A stretch of 64,000 nucleotides of DNA from Epinephelus fuscoguttatus (taxonomy: Eukaryota; Chordata; Actinopteri; Perciformes; Serranidae). The position numbers were made by a program, and so were the translations under genes. Position 1 is the stretch's first letter. Every line of letters starts with the position of its first letter. Where the stretch lies: contig NC_064770.1 of NCBI RefSeq assembly GCF_011397635.1, forward strand, positions 7,898,826 through 7,962,825, written 5' to 3'. Positions 43,694 to 56,164 of the stretch are shown piece after piece. Below the pieces are notes generated by a model. That model ran no database searches, was not told the DNA's origin, and was given only the letters and a program-made list of their open reading frames with translations.

Positions 43694-46600
43694 CTGTGGC
43701 ACAGAGAGAAACACTGAAATTCAAATTCCATTCAACTTTATTATCCAAAGGACACTGAATTTATAATGACCAAAATTCAGGAATTTCTGTTAATGTGAAA
43801 AACACCTGTATTAAATAAACCACAAAAATGTCAAAGTATATTTATTATTCTATACATCTGATCAATCATCAGTGGAAGCTTATTGTAATAGCATGATTCA
43901 TATTTCCATTATAAAAACTTCTGCTTCCCAATTTAATGATTCATAAAAATTCAAAATTATGGCACCTGGCACATTTGACAAAACACCACTTTAACCTGTT
44001 AAAACAATATTCACAACTATGATTCATTCATTCATTCATTCATTCATCTTCTAACCGCTTCATCTTCTTGAGGGTCGCGGGGGGCTGGAGCCTATCCCAG
44101 CTGACATCGGGCGAGAGGACACCCTGGACAGGTCGCCAGACTATCGCAGGGCTGACACATAGAGACAAACAACCATTCATGCTCACATTCACACCTACGG
44201 ACAATTTAGAGTTATCAGTTAACCTAGTCCCCAATCTGCATGTCTTTGGACTGTGGGAGGAAGCCGGAGTGCCCGGAGAGAACCCACGCTGACACGGGGA
44301 GAACATGCAAACTCCGCACAGAAGGGCTCCCACACCCGGGATCGAGCCGGCAACCCTCTTGCTGTGAGGCGAGAGTGCTAACCACCACACCACCGTGCCG
44401 CCCACAACTATGATTCATTTTGATTAAAAAAAAACAAAAAAACCTTTTGATTGGTGGACTCTCATGGTCTGAAGGAATATGGAAAATGGAGGAATGGACA
44501 TTCAGACGTTCTGACGGCTGCAGAGAAAGGGAGTCATCTTTTTTTTTGCTCTCTCTTGTTTACATGCACAATCTAAGCAGCTGACGTTAGCTCAAGCGGG
44601 AAGTCAACAACTCCATGGGCTTGGAGAGGTTTTATACATCCCAAAAAAAAAACCAAAACAAAACTAAAAACTAAAAATGAACTTCTAACCAGACCTGGTA
44701 TTTGAGAACTGAATTTAAAATGTGTAGCCACACCCAGCTGGTAAAAGGGACTGAGCATCTAACTGGGACTCAGCTTATAGTTGAAGTATTACAGTATTCT
44801 ATGCTATGCTCGTACTAGACCTCATATTTTATATTCTGTGATTTATTGCTTTACCTTACTGTAAATTACATTATATATACTTTATCAACACATCCCCCCT
44901 TATATTATATATTATTGGTGTACACTTATATACTACACTTTGCTGCTACTAACCACACCTATACTGCAGTATTATTACAACTCTGGCCATGGGTCCTGTT
45001 TGTGTACTTTGCCAACTAATATTGATTTTATTTGCTCTTTAATGGATTCTGCTTTTTGTTTATTTTCGCTTATTTCTGCCTTTGTACTGCTGCAACACCT
45101 GAATCATAAAGAACTATCTTACTGTGATGTATATAGAGATATCATCACCCATTCCTGGTATACAGTAAACCGTTCATACTACAATCATTTAACAGGAAAA
45201 ACTGTTTAAAACAAAAACAAAAACAAAAACAAAAAAAAACCAAACAACTAAAAACTAATTTAGGGGCTAAAATATTACTGGATACCCAGTGCACACACAC
45301 AACCTAAAGTCTGTATTATGTGGATTATAATGGTTTAAATGATCAGAGTGACAGGGGTGGAGCTAGCTCTTCAGCCCTCATTCGCACAGTTAAAAAGGTG
45401 TCTACCTGTGGACTTGGGTACATGGTGGGGTAAGGAAAGGTCATGACCCCCGGTGGAGGGTAGAAAGGCGGTGGCAGCAGCTGCTGCGGTTGCCCCGGAG
45501 ACAGAGAAACAGTTGGGCCACCGTAGAGGGCGGGGTTAGCGATCGGGCCGCCCGACTGATGGGGATGGAGACCTGAAGAAGAGGCAGAGGGATGAGTGAG
45601 AGGTAAAAATCTACAACTTCGTCCTTAAAAACAAGAGAGGGAAACAAACTTCACTGACCAGGATGGGGGATGTGCATCTCAGGCTGGACCAGCATGCCCT
45701 GTGGCGGGATGGGGGCGGGGCCGTCCCCGTAGATTGGTCCCTGGTACGACACTGTGGGACAGAGGGAGGTTAAACACAGTGATCATGACCAGCCTGTAAA
45801 ATGCAGTCTTACTAAAAAAGAAAATAAGGAGGCTAAAATCAACCCCACAACATTACACTGCTGCTTATACATTACTGAGCATTCTGAGTGCAAGACTTTT
45901 ACTTGGAAGAATATTTTGCTGCTACTTTGAAGTCAGTAAAAGATCTAAATACTCCACTGATCCAAATACCGTCACTGATCAGGGTCTGTATTAATCAAAC
46001 ATCTAAAGGATCCATACATAAATCACAGTTAAAGTGAAACTGGGACTGAAGGAGGGTGTTTTGTAGAATTCTTCTACAGTGACTTTCAGCAGGAGTCAGT
46101 GAATACATAAATAAATAAAACCATGTATTGTATGATAATTGCATCTTTTCCATGACTTCATAATGACCTAATGAATTTGAGGAGCTATACAAGCGATCAA
46201 ATTTTGATTTATTACTGCAGATTTGTGAGAAAATCATAACCAACATAGCTGCATTTTTCCCGCTGTTGTGCAGCTGCACTGATCACAAAAATCATTATTT
46301 TTTAGCCTAAAGAGTTTCTGGAAAATCTATTCTATACCAACAAACGTTGTAACATTTATGACACAGTCATGCTTGACCTTTACTGCCCTCTGCTGGTGAG
46401 CAGGAGGAAGGTCTACACTGACTGAGTAATTTGAGTCTGTTGTGCCTTCTCACTTTTGATGCTTTTCCTTAACACATTTCAACAGAAACACAAAAGCTTC
46501 AGTTTATCTTAAACTAAGATTTTCAACAGCTGATAGTTTGGGTATTGATTTAAGTTACATAAGAAAATTATTGCATTAAGTGCTTACTTTATTTTTCTTA

Positions 46601-49600
46601 ATACATTTATTTTCTTCATATCCCACCAGTAGAAAAAACTGCAAATGTATATATTTTTTAAAATACAAAATGCCCTATACAGCCATATATAGACGGTCAC
46701 TTCCTGATGCTTGAACTAGTAGTAACATTTTTTTTTTTTTTAAATCAGTGTGAGCTGCAACTAAAATGCTGCTCACTGATCCATCTGCAGCTGATTTCCA
46801 GTGTGTTATCTTACGTCACATTATCATCTTACTGGGTTCATAGTAGTGTCCCTCCATCACTCCCAGGTGCATCGGTGGTGCTGGCTCAGGTACGGCTCTC
46901 TGACGTTGGGATGAGTAGCGTTTGGCTCGATTGGAGCCGACACCCATCTCCTCCATGCCGGAGAACTGGGGCGGGCCACTGGGGATGTGCATGGTACTAG
47001 GGAGGCCTGTGGACAGAGATATGAATTAGTTTGTCTGTTTTTACTGAAACACGGAGAGGTTATGTTCATGCTATGGTGAGTGCAGATGAATGGGCTGAGC
47101 TGGAGGAACTGCCTGTGGGTTTGTGGTCAACTTCAAAAGTTACAGCGAGAGAGAGAGGGATACCTGTGTGTAAAAAGATGATGTTGTGTTGGCATTGCTG
47201 TTCAGTTTGGAGGGTCCATGGATAGATGCTAATATTTTTAAGCACTAGCCCATTAGGCCATTAAGCCCCTAAATTTGGTGGCCAGAGTACATTTGTGATG
47301 ACCAAACATAAACTTTCATAAAAACAACAGCTTACATAGAAGACAATTTAATACAACTTGACACAGCCTTCCCTGACAGTGACACTTCAATAAATGAATG
47401 AAAACAATGACAGAATAAAACTGTCTTTGTACACCAGTTATTGTGAAAGTACTTTTCATGTCACAGAAACCAGAGTGAAACCGTTATTATAACAGTCTGA
47501 TGTGTCATTGTTTTCATTTCAGTGCTTTGCACAGACCTGACACTTGGCCTGCCCACCTCCTCTCATCCACACATCTCTAATGTTCTCTGCACTGCCTTCC
47601 AAGGACACCCAGCAGACAATAATCCTATATTTTAGGTTCACAAAATGAACCCGCATTCACAAATATGTAGGATATTAGAACAGACATCCCTGTTATCTTA
47701 CCTCACAACATCTGCTGTGATAGCAGATACTGTAAAGACTACGACTCATGTCGATGATGACCTGATGATGCTTTACACTCCAGTAGGGGTGAGTTTGTGT
47801 ACAAAAATCTCTCAGTGTTTAGAATGGGTCATTTTTTTTTTCGTGTAAACGGGTTTCACTGCTGGGTGGTGCTATTGCATTATACTAGTAAAGCCCCAGT
47901 TATCCGAATACCAACCGAACAGTCCATTTAACCAACGGTTACAGGCTGCCACTCCGAAATATTGTCATTCCGACAGTCCACCATCCCGAATTCTGGTCCC
48001 TGAGTCCTGACAGTAAGCTATGGCGAGCCAGTAGAAGCTGTATTCCCCATGCACGTCAGCGATTTTCACCGGGAACGCACATGAGTAATTCAGGCTAACA
48101 TTACCTGTTTTTCAGCGAACTCCTCTGGTAATTTTATTAAAAAAGCATGGCATATAGGTCCACACTAACTTTTTATTATTATCCGTCTGTCCGTCCACAG
48201 CACGAGTCATGTACGCCACTTCACCACCAGCCTGTGCGTAAAAGCGCAAACAATTCCGTGTCCTCTCACTGCAGATGCTGTGATTTGATGGCCCGGTACT
48301 CATTGTAGCCCACTGGCGAACGACCCCCTTAACGAACGTGCCGATTTAATAGAATGGAGCACATAGACTACTTACCTGTTGCCAAACCCGGTCTCAAACC
48401 ATTTCTTGTCATATTCACAGCCTATCACAGTTTGTCAACAATTAGCACCTGGCACTCAATATGCTGCTGCAGTGGTTTGTTTTCCAGTGACATTTCAGGT
48501 ATTAGCTGAGCTATTGAGTATCTTTACGCAGTGAAACTTAATTTATTTTTACTTGTAGGCTAGATTTGTTTATATATGTTACAGTGATTTGTTTTCCACA
48601 GAGCTCTACTGTGCAAGCATTTTACTCGCACTTGCGACTAAAAATAGTTTTGTGCCAGCAAAATAAATCATTCAAGAGCATGCTGTGCGAATACAGATTT
48701 CAACCAGCAGCAGAAACTAAAGGCGAATCCTGCCAGTTGTGGGTTGAACGGGGGTCACAGACAGGAATACGGCGGAGTGCTATGGCCATGCAAGATAACG
48801 GCTTACCGGCGACAGACAAGACCGGCTCCAGGTGCACTAATTTCCTCTTCGTTGGTGTCCTGACTGCCCAGAAGTACCTGAACAGCCGAGCCGTGGCAGC
48901 ACACAGGTATGTGACGTATCAGGGAAGAAACGAGCCGATCACTTTTCTCTTTTTGTGGCAGGTAACGGTTCACAAACCTCACTACACTTAAGGGACTGTT
49001 CTTTACTTATGAAGGGACTGTTCTTTACTTGTCAGATGTTAATCACTTATTGATGCTGTTTTTGAAGTATGAACAAGTCCATAAGTAATTTATTCCATTG
49101 AAATATCATATATATATTATGGAAAAGTGATTTATATTTTTATAAATGACAAAAGGCACACCTGCCTCATTTTTGCTGTGGTATCGTGATACTACTCAGA
49201 ACTGTGATACTTTCAATGGTATGGTACTGTGCGTCCCAATTTTGTGGTGTGGCTGCAATGCAACATGGTATTAGTTGGACGTGCGTTTGCTGTTCGAAGA
49301 TGGTATCCTTATGTTCCAGTAGGGAGCAGCTGCTGAGTCAAGCGTGTAAAATTCTGTACATCGATCCGGTCTTGGTCCGGCTCTTAATGTCAAACTGTTC
49401 TGAAAAGTTTTACACCAGCACAACAGTAATATGCAGATTATTTCAAATTCATTCATCTTTATTTAGGCAGGTTATCTCAATGGGACACACAGGCTCATTC
49501 TCAGGAGAGATCTGATAAAACTTAGTGGCTACAATGGGGCCTCCTGGGGGATACTTTGTGAGTAACTTTCTCTGGCCACAGGCCATCGGGTCATGGTTAA

Positions 49601-52600
49601 TCTGAAAACCTGGGATCTGTGAATGGAAACACATCCAACAATACTAATGCTCTTTTGACAGCATCTCCCAGGTGTGGCAACCACCGGGACAAGAAAAAAA
49701 AAATCCCGTATTTAGTATTTTTATGTTCAAAGCATTAGAGATGCTTGTCAGTTTTATAGCCTGATGTGACCTGTTGCCTTTTAGGTTTGTTTAGTGTTGG
49801 TGCAGTGTAATACCAAAGTTTTTGAAATGTTACTTGTTTTAATAATGAAAATAGTTTGCCAAAGTTTCCAGTGGACAAAATGCTACCTCTGTCCAGAGGG
49901 GGAGGACTGTGTCTGTCTTTCACAACTGCACTACTGTCTGTCAAAAAAAAAAAAAAACCCAGATCCTTATGCATTTGGTTTGGATTCCGCTATACCAAAC
50001 TCGCACTGAAGCCTACACACCGAATACAAGTTTAGGATCAGACTCAGTAATACTAAAGGTCCACAGCACTAGATTGGGACCTTGTTGTTAATGTTACAAT
50101 CAGGTGTTAATGACCATCAGAGAAAAACAAATGTAAAGCAGATGTGAATCTCAGTGTGAGTTAAACTATAAAGATCATCTCCACTCACCTCTCATCTCAG
50201 ACCGCATGTAGGATGATGGGCTCTGGCTCCAGCTCTGTCCAACCAGACTGAGTCGAGCCACATCCTGGTCCAGCTCTGTCAGCCCTCCACCTCCTCCACC
50301 CGCCTGACTCGGTCCATCGCTTGCTCCTGCCCAGCTCTTTCCCACCACGCCGCCTGGGGAGGAGGTGTTCCCTCCAGCTGCAGACTCCTCCATAGATGGC
50401 TGTTTGCTGCCCAGGTCAGCGGGCCGAGAGCGAGTCCTGCGTGCCAGAGAGTAAGATTTACGCTCCACCGGCCGCTCGGTGGGAGGAGAGGCTTCCCGAT
50501 TGGTCGCTGATGTCTGAAGGGAGGGGTCAGAGGTGGAGGAGGGAGCAGTTGATCCTGCCGCAGATCTATCAGCGCTCCCTCGCTGTTCTTGCTGCTGTCG
50601 TCTTGGTGATGTAGACTGGTAACCGCCTGGCTGCGACGATGCCGCTGTCGTTACAACACTTAGGTCCTGTTCCCTAACGCCTCCTTGGCTGACTGCAATA
50701 TCCTCAATGACCACAGAAGGCCCCCTTCCCCCACCACCACCACCACCACGTCCTCCCCTGCTGACCCCACCCCTGTCTCCTGTTGGGTCAGACTGAGCTT
50801 TAGGGCCCTGTCGTTCCCTAGGGTGCATCTGGGGTATGTTTGATTCATTATTCCTGTACTGTGACTGAGGCGGAAGGTGCATTTGATTCTGGTGGGATGG
50901 TCTGCTGCGAGAGGGAGGTGGTCTGGAGGGATTGCTGCCACGCTGAGCAGAGGAAAGAGGAACAGAGGAGGGGGATGTAGAGGAGGGGTGGTTTGATGAA
51001 GGTGGAGTTCCTCCTCGGTTTAGACCTCCTCCTCCACTCTGCCATGATCGAACCGGTCGCTCTCCTCCTCCATCTCTCCACCGCTTGTCTCTGTTGGGAG
51101 ATGTATTTTGTCTGCAGAAAGACAAAGAGATGTTCACATAACAGATTAAACTCAAATTCCCTTTCTTTTCTTTCTACATATCTTTATTCTCGGTTAAAGC
51201 AGTGCTCACCTCGGCCTGCGCTGCCGGTATGGTCGGTCTCCGGAGCCACCACCATTTCTGATGTCATAGCCGTAGATTGCAATAAGCTCCTCGCGGCTCT
51301 TCGGCGCCTGTTCCTCCTCCCTGAACTTGTCATGCTCCCAGCGACCCTCATCCTTCCACAACTTCCTGTTTCGACCTTTAGGTCTGAGAGGATACAGACA
51401 GAGAGACACAATTAATTAAAACACTGTATGCCACTGAAAATCTCCACTGTCTTGTGCTCTACATGGTTACCAGCCGTTTGAGCTGTGAAGTACCATCAAT
51501 CAATACTGAAAAATATTAATATGTGATATTTCCAAATTTTAACAGAGTTGTCTCCCAATTCTTCTTATATTTTGGGTACCTTGCATCCTCTTGACCAAAC
51601 TTAATTTCAAGAAAGCATTATCTAACATACTAATCCTACTACTACTAGATAAAAACACACCTCTCCTCTTCCTGAGCATGCCCTCTGACATCGTGCTCGA
51701 AGAACAGACCCTTCCTTGGGATGTAGGCAGGGTTCTTTCTGTCCTCGTCATCGTCGAGCTTCTGACCTGGTTTTCCTCCCGCCTTTGTCTCAGGGTCGTC
51801 TGTAGACTCCTGGTTGTGTGTTTGAATGTAAGTCAGTTAGAACACAAAACAAGAGAATGATGGCAGAAACTGTTCAGCTGTAACTACAAATGTACATATG
51901 AGTGGTTTGTGAATTAAGTTTTGTACAGCCCTATTTCACTTTAAGCTAAAAAGGTGACCAAATTATCAGTAGTCATTCCAGCCTATGAGATGTTCATAAA
52001 TACTATTATGTACATTATGGGCACTACAGTTGTTAAGTGTTGAATCAGCTGTTCTATTGACGTTTTTCTTCTTTCCTTTAATAATAACTACTTTAACAGA
52101 GATAAAATTGTTTAATTCAGACATAAAAAACATGATTTGTCAGTCTGTGGTGGGGCTAATGTCTTCTGGTTGGTTTTTGCACTGCTTGATAGATACGCTC
52201 TTGTCCAACCAAATCCTAATTAGTTGGACAAGAGCTTTCATAAGAAGTAAAGCGCTACTTAATCTATAAACTCTGCTCAGTCACCAGAGCAGTTAGAGCC
52301 TGTCTGTAGCAAAGCAGCCTTCAGATTTGATCGGCTATTCCTTGTGACTTGTTACCAGTCAGTACTGTGTACAGTACAGCACACAGGGCTAAACTTCCAG
52401 TTTCTTTTATCAGTGACTGGTGATTTCTTCTCTTCTTATTGAACTGTTGCTCAGAGGGATCTTTGTCTGTCTCTGTCCTTTCAGTTGTCAGTCTGGTTAA
52501 AACACTGTAAAGCAATTTGTACTCCATGTACAAAACAAACCCTGTATACAAAGTAACATCTATTTGTAAAGAGGACTTTGTACAACCTAAAAGCATCAAA

Positions 52601-55600
52601 GACATGTGTTCCTGTGTAAGTCAAACACTAAATGTGGAAACAAGCGATTACATTGATGCACTGAAGTGATGTGTTTGTAATATTCAACTGTTGTACAAGT
52701 ATTTTGTTCGTCATAATGTTGCTATCACTGGCTGCATGTTTGTTCATCATATATGTTTGGTATGGTGTTCTACTTCTGATGTAAGACATAATTCAGAGAA
52801 ATCAGGCATAAAAGCAAATTTAATCTTTTCATTTTGTTTGGCAATGTGTTTACAAATGTGTAGTTTCACTTTTGAAGGGTCAGTAATTTCATGTCGTTTT
52901 TATCAAACAGAAAGGAGGGAAAAATCGCATTTGCCGGGGACTTTTTTCAGAGGCAGAATAATCTACATTCAATGGGGCGCTTCCACCTCCTGTTTAAAGT
53001 TGAACCTGGCAGCTCCGCGGAGCTCCATCACCAGCCTCAGAGCTCCACAGCCTGTTTTTCAGGCTTCAGAACGTTTCGTGGCACCTGCCATAGGATTCTT
53101 ACCCAGATGCCCTCTCAGGTACTGACATTTGGCACCAATGGATTTAACATAAATCCGCACTCAGTAGTACCAACGTAATCCAGTCTATATTCTCAAAGTT
53201 GCTGAGTTTGGTACCCAACCACAAATCTAATGAAGTCACACCTGTGGTTTTTACAGAGGTACAGTAAGCCTCACCTGTCCGTCACCGCTCTGTCTCTCTC
53301 CAGCAAGGTTTCCTTTCTCCTCTGCCTTGCTCTCCTCTTTACTCCTTCCACCTCCCTCTCTCTCTGCCTCCTTCTCTTCATCCTCCCCATCCTCCACCAC
53401 CTCTTCTACCTTTGTTGAGCTTTCGTCTGCCGAGGGTTTGGGCTCGCTGGCTGCTGCTGGAGCTTCTTCATCACTGTACTGTTCAACCTCCTCTTCCTCC
53501 TCAACTCCCTGAGGGAACACAGGAATATGTAGTTTAACAGTACATGGCATTATTTATTACTTTGGCACAGTCTGAATCTGCAGTGGGAGGCTGCCTGAAC
53601 GCTGTTGGGAGAGGGACTCCTCTTCCGGTCGGTTCTTGTCTCGTTCCACTGATAGACACGTTCGGGTGATGCCATAGTAAACGAAATGATAGCACCCATC
53701 TTGAGAGCTCCAATAGGCTGCACCTCCAGTTGGCTGGCTTTTTGGCTGAGGAGCTCAACTTATGTTGAAATTGTTGGCAAAATGGCAACATTAGCAACAC
53801 TGAACGACTAGTCCCAGAGCGCTGATACAAGTGAAGACCTTCACAACACTGCTTCTCCTAAAACAAGAAGTCTGGTTTCCTTCAAATACAAACCCAATTA
53901 CGCTGTGTAAAATGTAAATAAAAGTAGAAACAATGATTCGCAAATCTTTTTTGACCTGTATTCTTTTTTCTTTTTGAAAAATACACACTGAATTTGATGC
54001 CTGCAGCACGTTCCAAAAAAGTTGGGACAGGTGCATGTTCAGCACTGTTACATCACCTATTCTGTAAACAACATTCAGTAAGCGTTTAGGAACTAAAGAC
54101 ACTAAAGAAGTTTTAAAAGTAATTATTTTCCCCGTTCTCGCTTGATATATGACTTCAGTTGGCCAACAGTTCAGGGTCTCTGTTGTCGTACTTTAAAATG
54201 TGTCACAAGTTCAATGGGAAACAGGTCTGGACTGCAGGCAGACCAGTGTGGTACCCACACTCTGTTACTACAAAGCCATGTTTTTGTAACGTGCAGAATG
54301 TGTCCGTTTGTCTTGCTGGAATATGCAGGGACATCCCTGAGAACGACGTCATCTGGATGGCAGCATATGTTGCTCCAAAACCTGTACGTACCTTTCAGCA
54401 TTCATGGTGCCTTCACAGATCTGTAAGTTACCTATGATGCCATGGGCACTAACAGTCCCCCATACCATCACAGAGTCAGTGTACAGTCTGAATGATCCTT
54501 TACCTCTTTAGCTCAGAGGACACCATGCCTGATTTCCAAAAGCAATGCTAAATGTGGACTCATCAGACCACAGCACACTTTTCCACTTTGTGCCAGTACT
54601 TCCCAGGTGAGCTGGGGCTCAGAGAAGTTGGCAGTGTGACTGATTGTTGTTGACTACTTTCACTTTGCATGGTAGAGTCACAACATACAGTTGTAGATGC
54701 AGCGATGAACTGTGTTTAATGACAATGGTTTTCCAAAAAGTTGGTTGGTTTTTGATGCACTGCCCCCTGAGGAGTCAAAGGTCACGGGCATTCTGTGTTG
54801 GTTCAGCCATGTCACCCGGGGGTAAAGATTTCTCCAGATTCTCTGAATCTTTTTGTGACATTGTGGATTGTAGATGGTGATATTCATTTATTTCTTGCAA
54901 CTGACTGAGCCTTTCGAGGATGCCCCTTTTAAACCCCATCATGATACTTAAATCTGTTACCAATTAATCTGTTCACTTGTGAAATGTAACAAACAGGTGG
55001 TTTGGGTTTTTTTTTGTTTTTTTTTAGCATTTCACAATTTTCCCTGTCTTTAGCTGCCACTGTCCCAACTTTTTTGGAACATGTTGCAGACATCAAATTC
55101 AGAATGAGTGTATGTTTACAAAAAACAATCAATTTTAACAATAAACATCTTGTCTTTGTATTCAATGGGATGTAAGTCAAAAAGGATTTGAAAATCATTT
55201 CATTCTGATTTCACTAACGTTTTACACAGCATCTCAACTTCTTTGAAACTGGGATTGTACATCTTACTGAAAGTGCAGGATGTTCATCAGGTTTTACAGC
55301 ACTGTTTTTGTTGTTGTTAATGGACGCCAGTTTAACCAGTTGGAGCTGCTTACATCTGATGTCCTTTACCTCTGAATGGGAGCCATTTTCTTCTGGATCG
55401 GCACTGTCGTAGTCAGAGAGGACAGCTGGACAAAACAGACGGACAAAAAGAAAGTTGTATTATTTGATATAGCTAACTTCTTCAGTTATTCAGCAAATGC
55501 CCCCAAACCAGTCACTCATTAACAGAACAAATATATCATGAGGCGATCATGTTTTACAAGGATGGATGTGAACCTCAGTCTGTTATATTGATGTCTTACT

Positions 55601-56124
55601 AAAAGTAAACTGTAATTAATGTCTTACAATTCACTTTGATGTTCCTGGTGTGAGCCGGTTTTATTTTACAAGGATGCAGTTGGGTGCTAAATGTAGTAAT
55701 CAACTTATAAATGTCTTACCTTCTCCTACACCATCTTCACTCTCCTGCAAAAAGAAAAGAACATTAGCATTGCTTAGAAACTATTAAATCTCCAGAGGGC
55801 ACAACAAGCTCTAACAACAACAACAATTTCACACAGTAACACTGAGAACTGCTAAAAACTCTCTTCCCCCTGCAGGGCAATAATATGCTTCATATGAGTG
55901 ACTCGAAACTTTGCTGAAGGCCTTTTAAGAATTCACGAGTGCATACTGATAATACCAGTCACTCCTGTGACTCCTCCGATTGTCTACATGGGGCAGGATT
56001 TTAAACTGAGGCTGTCCTTGAAGAAGTAAACTTCACTAAGTAAATAAAATCAGGACTGCCTTAAAAACACACACATACAAGAGCTGCAACGGTATGAGAT
56101 TTTCACAGTTTCACAGCATTACAC

Positions 56125-56164
<40 letters not shown>

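Noticed and set aside
48566..48991. 141-codon plus-strand frame in casc3 intron 7
   Set aside because: No recognisable domain, composition like its surroundings, and it lies antisense within an intron; kept only as part of the intron description.
50396..51415. Several plus-strand and off-frame minus open frames over casc3 exons 6-7
   Set aside because: Shadows of the GC-rich real exons, which are explained by the casc3 reading frame.
52691..53125. 144-codon plus-strand frame in casc3 intron 4
   Set aside because: No family resemblance and no splice or promoter signals; a chance open frame.
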